This document shows positions 59,838-64,000 of a DNA stretch of 64,000 nucleotides, piece by piece. Every line of letters starts with the position of its first letter. Positions within the stretch are counted from its first letter, which is position 1. Under the pieces are notes generated by a model. The model was not told where the DNA came from and ran no database searches. It saw nothing but the letters and a program-made list of their open reading frames with translations. A program made the translations under genes and the position numbers. This stretch comes from Halomonas sp. 1513 (GTDB lineage: Bacteria; Pseudomonadota; Gammaproteobacteria; Pseudomonadales; Halomonadaceae), in assembly GCA_001971685.1 (NCBI GenBank), contig CP019326.1, forward strand, positions 2,294,001 through 2,358,000, read 5' to 3'.

Positions 59838-60920
59838 ATGACCCGCAGCTCGTCCGACTCCTCCCAGCCGTCCCAGCCGTCCCTCAGCTACAAGGACGCC
59901 GGCGTGGACATCGACGCCGGCAATGCGCTCGTCGAGCGCATCAAGGGCGTTGCCAAGCGTACCACCCGTCCCGAGGTGATGGGCGGACTCGGCGGTTTCG
60001 GCGCGCTGTGCCAGCTGCCCAGCGGCTATCGCGAGCCGGTACTCGTTTCCGGCACCGACGGCGTCGGCACCAAGCTGCGCCTGGCCATGGACCTCGACAA
60101 GCACGACACCATCGGCATCGACCTGGTGGCCATGTGCGTCAACGACCTGGTGGTCGCCGGCGCCGAGCCGCTGCTGTTCCTCGACTACTATGCCACGGGC
60201 AAGCTGGATGTCGACATCGCCGCCGACGTGGTGACCGGTATCGGCGAAGGCTGTTTCCAGGCCGGCTGCGCGCTGGTCGGCGGCGAGACCGCCGAGATGC
60301 CGGGCATGTATGAGGGCAGCGACTATGACCTGGCCGGGTTCTGCGTCGGCGTGGTCGAGAAATCGGAGATCCTCGACGGCAGCAAGGTCGCCGCCGGCGA
60401 TGTCCTGCTCGGCCTGGCCTCCTCCGGCCCGCACTCCAACGGCTACTCGCTGATCCGCAAGATCCTCGAGGTCTCAGCGGCGCCGCTGGACACCGAACTC
60501 GACGGTCAGCCGCTGCTCGAGGCGCTGCTCGCGCCGACCCGCATCTACGTCAAGTCGCTGCTGTCGCTGATCAAGGAGAGCGGCGTGGCGGTGCATGCGC
60601 TGTCACACATTACCGGCGGCGGCCTGCTCGAAAACATCCCCCGCGTGCTGCCCGAGACGCTCACCGCCCACGTCGACGTGACCCGCTGGAGTCGCCCGGC
60701 GGTGTTCGACTGGCTGCAGCAGCAGGGCAACGTCGACGAGCACGAGATGCATCGCGTGCTCAACTGCGGCATCGGCATGGTGGTAGTGGTCTCCGCCGAC
60801 CAGGCCGAGGCGGCCCAAGCCTATTTGGAAGCCCAGGGCGAGCAGGTCTACCGCCTCGGCGAGATCAGCGCCCGGCGCGGCGATGAAGCCCAGGTACAAC
60901 TGGAGAACCTCTCGGCATGA
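59838..60920 (+). CDS. purM: Phosphoribosylformylglycinamidine cyclo-ligase
   Basis: PurM forms aminoimidazole ribonucleotide in purine synthesis. The 360-residue protein has [67 protein letters not shown] and [13 protein letters not shown], all family motifs. A Ser-rich N-terminal stretch of about 15 residues precedes the usual start. It overlaps purN by four bases (ATGA), the conserved purMN pair. Confidence 0.97.
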   Translation: MTRSSSDSSQPSQPSLSYKDAGVDIDAGNALVERIKGVAKRTTRPEVMGGLGGFGALCQLPSGYREPVLVSGTDGVGTKLRLAMDLDKHDTIGIDLVAMCVNDLVVAGAEPLLFLDYYATGKLDVDIAADVVTGIGEGCFQAGCALVGGETAEMPGMYEGSDYDLAGFCVGVVEKSEILDGSKVAAGDVLLGLASSGPHSNGYSLIRKILEVSAAPLDTELDGQPLLEALLAPTRIYVKSLLSLIKESGVAVHALSHITGGGLLENIPRVLPETLTAHVDVTRWSRPAVFDWLQQQGNVDEHEMHRVLNCGIGMVVVVSADQAEAAQAYLEAQGEQVYRLGEISARRGDEAQVQLENLSA

Positions 60921-61660
60921 GCAGCAGCGTCGACGCCCCCACGCCGGCCAGCGACACCCTCAACGACTTCACCGCCGCACCCAGTGAGGCGCGGCGCGTG
61001 GTCGTGCTGATCTCTGGCAACGGCAGCAACCTCCAGGCGCTGATCGACGCCCAGTCCTACGACGAGCTGGGCGGCGAGATCGTCGCGGTGATCTCCAACC
61101 AGGCCGACGCCTATGGCCTCAAGCGCGCCCGCGACGCCGGCATCGACGCCGTGGCCCTGCCGCATCGCGAGTACGACAGTCGCGAGGCCTTCGACGGCGC
61201 CCTGATCAAGGTCATCGAACGCCACGAGCCCGACCTGATCGTGCTGGCCGGTTTCATGCGTATCTTGACGCCGCTCTTCGTGCAGCGCTTCTTCGGTCGG
61301 CTGCTGAACATTCACCCCTCGCTGCTCCCCGCCTACCAGGGCCTCGATACCCATGCCCGGGCGCTCGCCGACGGCGTCAGCGAGCACGGCTGCAGCGTGC
61401 ACTTCGTCACCGAGGAGCTCGACGGCGGCCCGGTGGTGGTGCAGGCCGCGGTCACGGTGGAGGCCAGCGACGACGAAGCCTCGCTCAAGGACAAGGTGCA
61501 CGCCCGTGAGCACCTGATCTACCCGATTGCCGTGAAGTGGTTCCTCGAGGGCCGCCTACAGCTGGGCCAGCAGGGCCCGACCCTCGACGGCATGCCGCTG
61601 CCGCCGCAGGGGCTGCGCCTGTCGCATGCCGATGCGGCGGAAGAGCTGGACGAGGAGTAG
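60917..61660 (+). CDS. purN: Phosphoribosylglycinamide formyltransferase
   Basis: PurN transfers formyl from 10-formyl-THF to GAR. The 247-residue protein has [39 protein letters not shown] and the catalytic Asp in [11 protein letters not shown]. It carries an N-terminal extension of about 25 residues and a somewhat long acidic C-terminus compared with E. coli (212). Its formyl donor is the substrate that PurU, also in this window, can remove. It ends three bases before convergent dcd. Confidence 0.95.
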   Translation: MSSSVDAPTPASDTLNDFTAAPSEARRVVVLISGNGSNLQALIDAQSYDELGGEIVAVISNQADAYGLKRARDAGIDAVALPHREYDSREAFDGALIKVIERHEPDLIVLAGFMRILTPLFVQRFFGRLLNIHPSLLPAYQGLDTHARALADGVSEHGCSVHFVTEELDGGPVVVQAAVTVEASDDEASLKDKVHAREHLIYPIAVKWFLEGRLQLGQQGPTLDGMPLPPQGLRLSHADAAEELDEE

Positions 61661-61663
61661 CGC

Positions 61664-62230
61664 TCAGGTCCTGGGCAGTGTCACGCCCCGCTGCCCCATG
61701 TACTTGCCGCCGCGGTCCTTATAGGAGATATCGCACACCTCGTCGGACTCCAGGAACAGCATCTGCGCCACGCCCTCGTGGGCGTAGATCTTGGCCGGCA
61801 GGTTGGTGGTATTGGAGAACTCCAGCGTCACGTGCCCTTCCCACTCCGGCTCCAGCGGCGTGACGTTGACGATGATCCCGCAGCGCGCGTAGGTCGACTT
61901 GCCGAGGCAGATGGTCAACACGCTGCGCGGAATGCGGAAATACTCCACGGTGCGTGCCAGCGCGAAGGAGTTGGGGGGAATCACGCAGACGTCGCCCTTG
62001 ATGTCGACGAAGCTCTTCTCATCGAAGGCCTTGGGGTCGACCACCGCAGAGTGGATGTTGGTGAATACCTTGAAATCGTCGGCGCAGCGCACGTCATAGC
62101 CGTAGCTCGAGGTCCCGTAGGAGATCACCCGGCTCTCGTCCACATAGCGCACCTGGTCAGCCTCGAACGGCTCGATCATGCCTTCCCGCTCGGCCATGCG
62201 GCGGATCCACTTGTCGGATTTGATGCTCAT
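61664..62230 (-). CDS. dcd: dCTP deaminase
   Basis: Dcd deaminates dCTP to dUTP, the precursor route to dTMP. The 188-residue protein has [51 protein letters not shown] with the catalytic Glu, and the nucleotide-binding C-terminus GQRGVTLP. The ATG at 62230 matches the family start. It follows apbC, with a terminator between, and converges on purN. Confidence 0.96.
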   Translation of the reverse strand: MSIKSDKWIRRMAEREGMIEPFEADQVRYVDESRVISYGTSSYGYDVRCADDFKVFTNIHSAVVDPKAFDEKSFVDIKGDVCVIPPNSFALARTVEYFRIPRSVLTICLGKSTYARCGIIVNVTPLEPEWEGHVTLEFSNTTNLPAKIYAHEGVAQMLFLESDEVCDISYKDRGGKYMGQRGVTLPRT

Positions 62231-62280
62231 CGGGGCGTCCTTGATAGGGCAAAGCTGCCGCGCCGTCGCGCCAGCACAAA

Positions 62281-62308
62281 GAAAACGGGCCGTCATGATA
62301 ACGGCCCG
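62281..62308 (-). terminator. apbC terminator
   Basis: On the minus strand CGGGCCGT and ACGGCCCG pair around TATCATG and are followed by TTTTCTTT. It lies between apbC and dcd. Confidence 0.8.
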
Positions 62309-62340
62309 CAAGGCGAATACAAAGCTGGCAATGGCGGTGT

Positions 62341-63168
62341 TCAGTCTCCGAAGCTGATGCTTGGGCCCGCGGGCTGCTGGCCCTCGACACCCTCGGCCAC
62401 CGCACGCGCCACGCCGCGGAAGGTCGCTGCCACCTCGCTGTCGGGGTCGCTGATCACCGTCGGCCGGCCGCTGTCGGATTGTTCGCGAATCGACAGCGTC
62501 AGCGGCAGTTGGCCCAGCAGGCGCGTCTCGTACTGAGCCGCAATGCGCTCGCCGCCGCCGGCGCCGAAGATCGGCTCACTGTGTCCGCACTCGGAACAGA
62601 TGTGCAGACTCATGTTCTCGACCACGCCGAGCACCGGCACGTTGACCTTGCGGAACATCTCGATGCCCTTGCGCGCGTCGAGCAGGGCGATGTCCTGCGG
62701 CGTGGTAACGATCACCGCCCCCGACACCGGCACCTTCTGCGCCAGGGTCAGCTGGATGTCGCCGGTACCCGGCGGCATGTCGATGAACAGGTAGTCGAGG
62801 TCGTTCCAGGCGGTCTGGTTGAGCATCTGCTGGAAGGCACCGGCCACCATCGGCCCACGCCATACCATGGGCTCGTTGATGTCGACCATGAACGCCATCG
62901 ACATCGCCTGGATGCCGTGGGCCTCGAGGGGCTGAAACTGGTTCTCGCCGGCCTGCTGCGGCCGCACGCCCTCGCCGATCCCCAGCATCTGCGCCTGGCT
63001 GGGCCCGTAGATATCGGCGTCGAGCAGGCCCACCCGATAGCCTTCGGCGGCCATCGCCAGGGCCAGATTGACGGTCACGGTTGACTTGCCTACGCCCCCC
63101 TTGCCCGACGCCACGGCAACGATATGCTTTACCCCTTCGATCACGGCTTGCTCCTGCTGGTCGATCAT
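62341..63168 (-). CDS. apbC: Iron-sulfur cluster carrier ATPase ApbC/Mrp
   Basis: ApbC is a ParA/Mrp-family P-loop ATPase that carries and donates [4Fe-4S] clusters. The 275-residue protein has the deviant Walker [36 protein letters not shown] and the cluster-binding CSEC. It lacks the N-terminal MIP18/DUF59 domain found in some Mrp proteins (about 90 residues), so it is a short form. In other gammaproteobacteria it lies beside metG, which is not seen here. Confidence 0.93.
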   Translation of the reverse strand: MIDQQEQAVIEGVKHIVAVASGKGGVGKSTVTVNLALAMAAEGYRVGLLDADIYGPSQAQMLGIGEGVRPQQAGENQFQPLEAHGIQAMSMAFMVDINEPMVWRGPMVAGAFQQMLNQTAWNDLDYLFIDMPPGTGDIQLTLAQKVPVSGAVIVTTPQDIALLDARKGIEMFRKVNVPVLGVVENMSLHICSECGHSEPIFGAGGGERIAAQYETRLLGQLPLTLSIREQSDSGRPTVISDPDSEVAATFRGVARAVAEGVEGQQPAGPSISFGD

Positions 63169-63262
63169 GGCGACCGGTCGGCACCGGTCGATGTGACGGC
63201 GAGTATAACCCGGTAGCGGGCGGTATAACCAAGCGCCATGCTCAACTTTGGCCTGACACATC

Positions 63263-63294
63263 AAAAACGGCGGCGAGCTGGAGGCTCGCCGCCG
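63263..63294 (-). terminator. Terminator of the coiled-coil gene
   Basis: On the minus strand an 11-bp stem CGGCGGCGAGC/GCTCGCCGCCG with a five-base loop is followed by TTTTT. It lies 38 bases after the stop at 63332. Confidence 0.9.
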
Positions 63295-63331
63295 TGTAGT
63301 CATACCGCTACGCCACGGGCGTCAGATCAGC

Positions 63332-64000
63332 TCATTCGTCCTCTTCCTGCTGCGCCGCGGCTGCTTCGAGGCTGGCTTCGAGCTCGCTCAGCTCGTCACG
63401 CCAGCTGGCCAGCTGGGCTTCGAGACGCTCGAGCTGCTCGGTCCGGGCAGTGGTCTGCTCGGAGAGCTCGTTGAGGCGCGCCTCTGCCTCTTCGACCTGC
63501 GCCCGGGTTTCTTCATACTCGTTGAGGGCGCCTTCCAGGCCCTCTTCGACGTGGTCGAAGCTGCGCTGTGACGCCTCGATCTGACCATCGAGTTCGTCGA
63601 CGGTCGCCTGGCGCTCCTCGGCCTGGGCTTCCAGTGCTTCGATCTCTTCCTCCAGGGCAGTGACGCGCTCCTGACCGGACTCGACCTGGCTTTCCAGCTC
63701 GGCGTGACGCCCTTCGGCCTCGGCGATCTGCTCCTCCAGTGCCTCGAACGAGTCACGCGCGCTGTCGCGGGCCTCGCGCGTCTCTTCGGCCTGGGCTTCC
63801 AGCGTTTCCAGCTCGGCCTGCTTCTGCGCGACCTGCTCGTCCAGCGCCTGGGCCTGCTCGTTGAGCTCCTCGACCTGTGCCTCGAGCTCATCGCGACGTG
63901 CCGCCAGCTCGTTTTCCTGCTCCTCGCGGCGGGCTTCGAGCTCCTCTTCCTGCTCTTGGCGCCGTGCGTCGAGCTCCTCTTCCTGCTCGGCCTGACGCGC
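63332..64000 (-). CDS. Acidic coiled-coil protein, 5' end outside the window
   Basis: A frame of 222 codons plus TGA runs from the window edge to the stop at 63332-63334 and has no in-window start. It is almost entirely Glu/Ala/Gln/Arg-rich coiled coil, with LEEQIAEAEGRHAELESQ in the middle and AAAAQQEEDE at the end. The first part (63869-64000) is four tandem 11-residue units beginning ARQ/ARR (for example ARRQEQEEELE), so the 33-base DNA is repeated as well. A terminator follows. No enzymatic domain is visible in this part. It could be a structural, SMC-like or cell-envelope scaffold protein. Confidence 0.85.
   Translation of the reverse strand, partial: ARQAEQEEELDARRQEQEEELEARREEQENELAARRDELEAQVEELNEQAQALDEQVAQKQAELETLEAQAEETREARDSARDSFEALEEQIAEAEGRHAELESQVESGQERVTALEEEIEALEAQAEERQATVDELDGQIEASQRSFDHVEEGLEGALNEYEETRAQVEEAEARLNELSEQTTARTEQLERLEAQLASWRDELSELEASLEAAAAQQEEDE

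Overview
This is a 64 kb chromosomal segment of a moderately halophilic gammaproteobacterium, most likely a member of the Halomonadaceae (Halomonas or a close relative). The evidence is high G+C, acidic protein sequences and gammaproteobacterial housekeeping genes in a Pseudomonas/Halomonas-like order (psrA-nagZ-lexA, hda-perM-purM-purN, apbC-dcd). There is no prophage, plasmid backbone, CRISPR array or large genomic island. Nearly all the DNA is conserved core chromosome. The one clear mobile element is a tnpB-only IS200/IS605-type insertion at 51.8-53.1 kb.

Layout: (1) 0-2.5 kb, a queuosine operon queC-queE-queD-like with a small Cys-cluster protein. (2) 2.5-7.6 kb, a 1298-residue BTAD/AAA/TPR regulator, miaE and a DUF1289 gene. 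(3) 7.9-15.9 kb, acnB, rraA, a periplasmic-sensor GGDEF-EAL protein and a membrane glycerophosphodiesterase. (4) 15.9-26 kb, ggt, ppsA with its divergent regulator ppsR, a glutaryl-CoA module (gcdH plus CoA-transferase), and 3-hydroxyisobutyryl-CoA hydrolase with divergent liuR. Two inverted copies of a ~157 bp hairpin-rich repeat lie on either side of ppsA-ppsR-CoA-transferase. (5) 26-31 kb, psrA-(ElsL-like)-nagZ-hpt facing lexA-dinB. (6) 31-34.6 kb, a CbiM-like membrane protein, purU, an RNase J-like enzyme and an AT-hook H-NS-like protein. (7) 34.6-39.4 kb, a six-gene molybdenum cofactor operon (mobA-mobB-moeA-moaCD-moaE-moaA) with a MoaC-MoaD fusion. (8) 39.6-45.4 kb, a cupin-type XRE regulator and a nucleobase salvage cluster (NCS2 permease-apt-gpt-ung, upp-uraA). 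(9) 45.6-50 kb, ribE, then metNIQ behind a promoter, a SAM-II-type riboswitch and a terminator, then msrC and two identical tRNA-Val(GAC) genes. (10) 50-54 kb, glpK and glpR separated by the TnpB element. (11) 54-64 kb, fumC, a lipoprotein, a PQQ-type dehydrogenase with cytochrome c, hda-perM, purM-purN, dcd, apbC and the 3' part of a hendecad-repeat coiled-coil gene cut by the window end.

The most unusual features are the SAM-II aptamer wired to an intrinsic terminator in a gammaproteobacterium, the TnpB element with matching end hairpins between the glp genes, the MoaC-MoaD fusion, the QueD-like protein whose active-site motifs are split over two PTPS-like halves, the regulator with a catalytically dead cyclase-like domain, and several palindromic operators (LiuR, PsrA, LexA, GlpR, and orphan sites before gcdH and upp). 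I found no clearly undescribed multi-gene system. Start sites, motifs and hairpins were read by eye. Family names come from recognised motifs, not from database searches.
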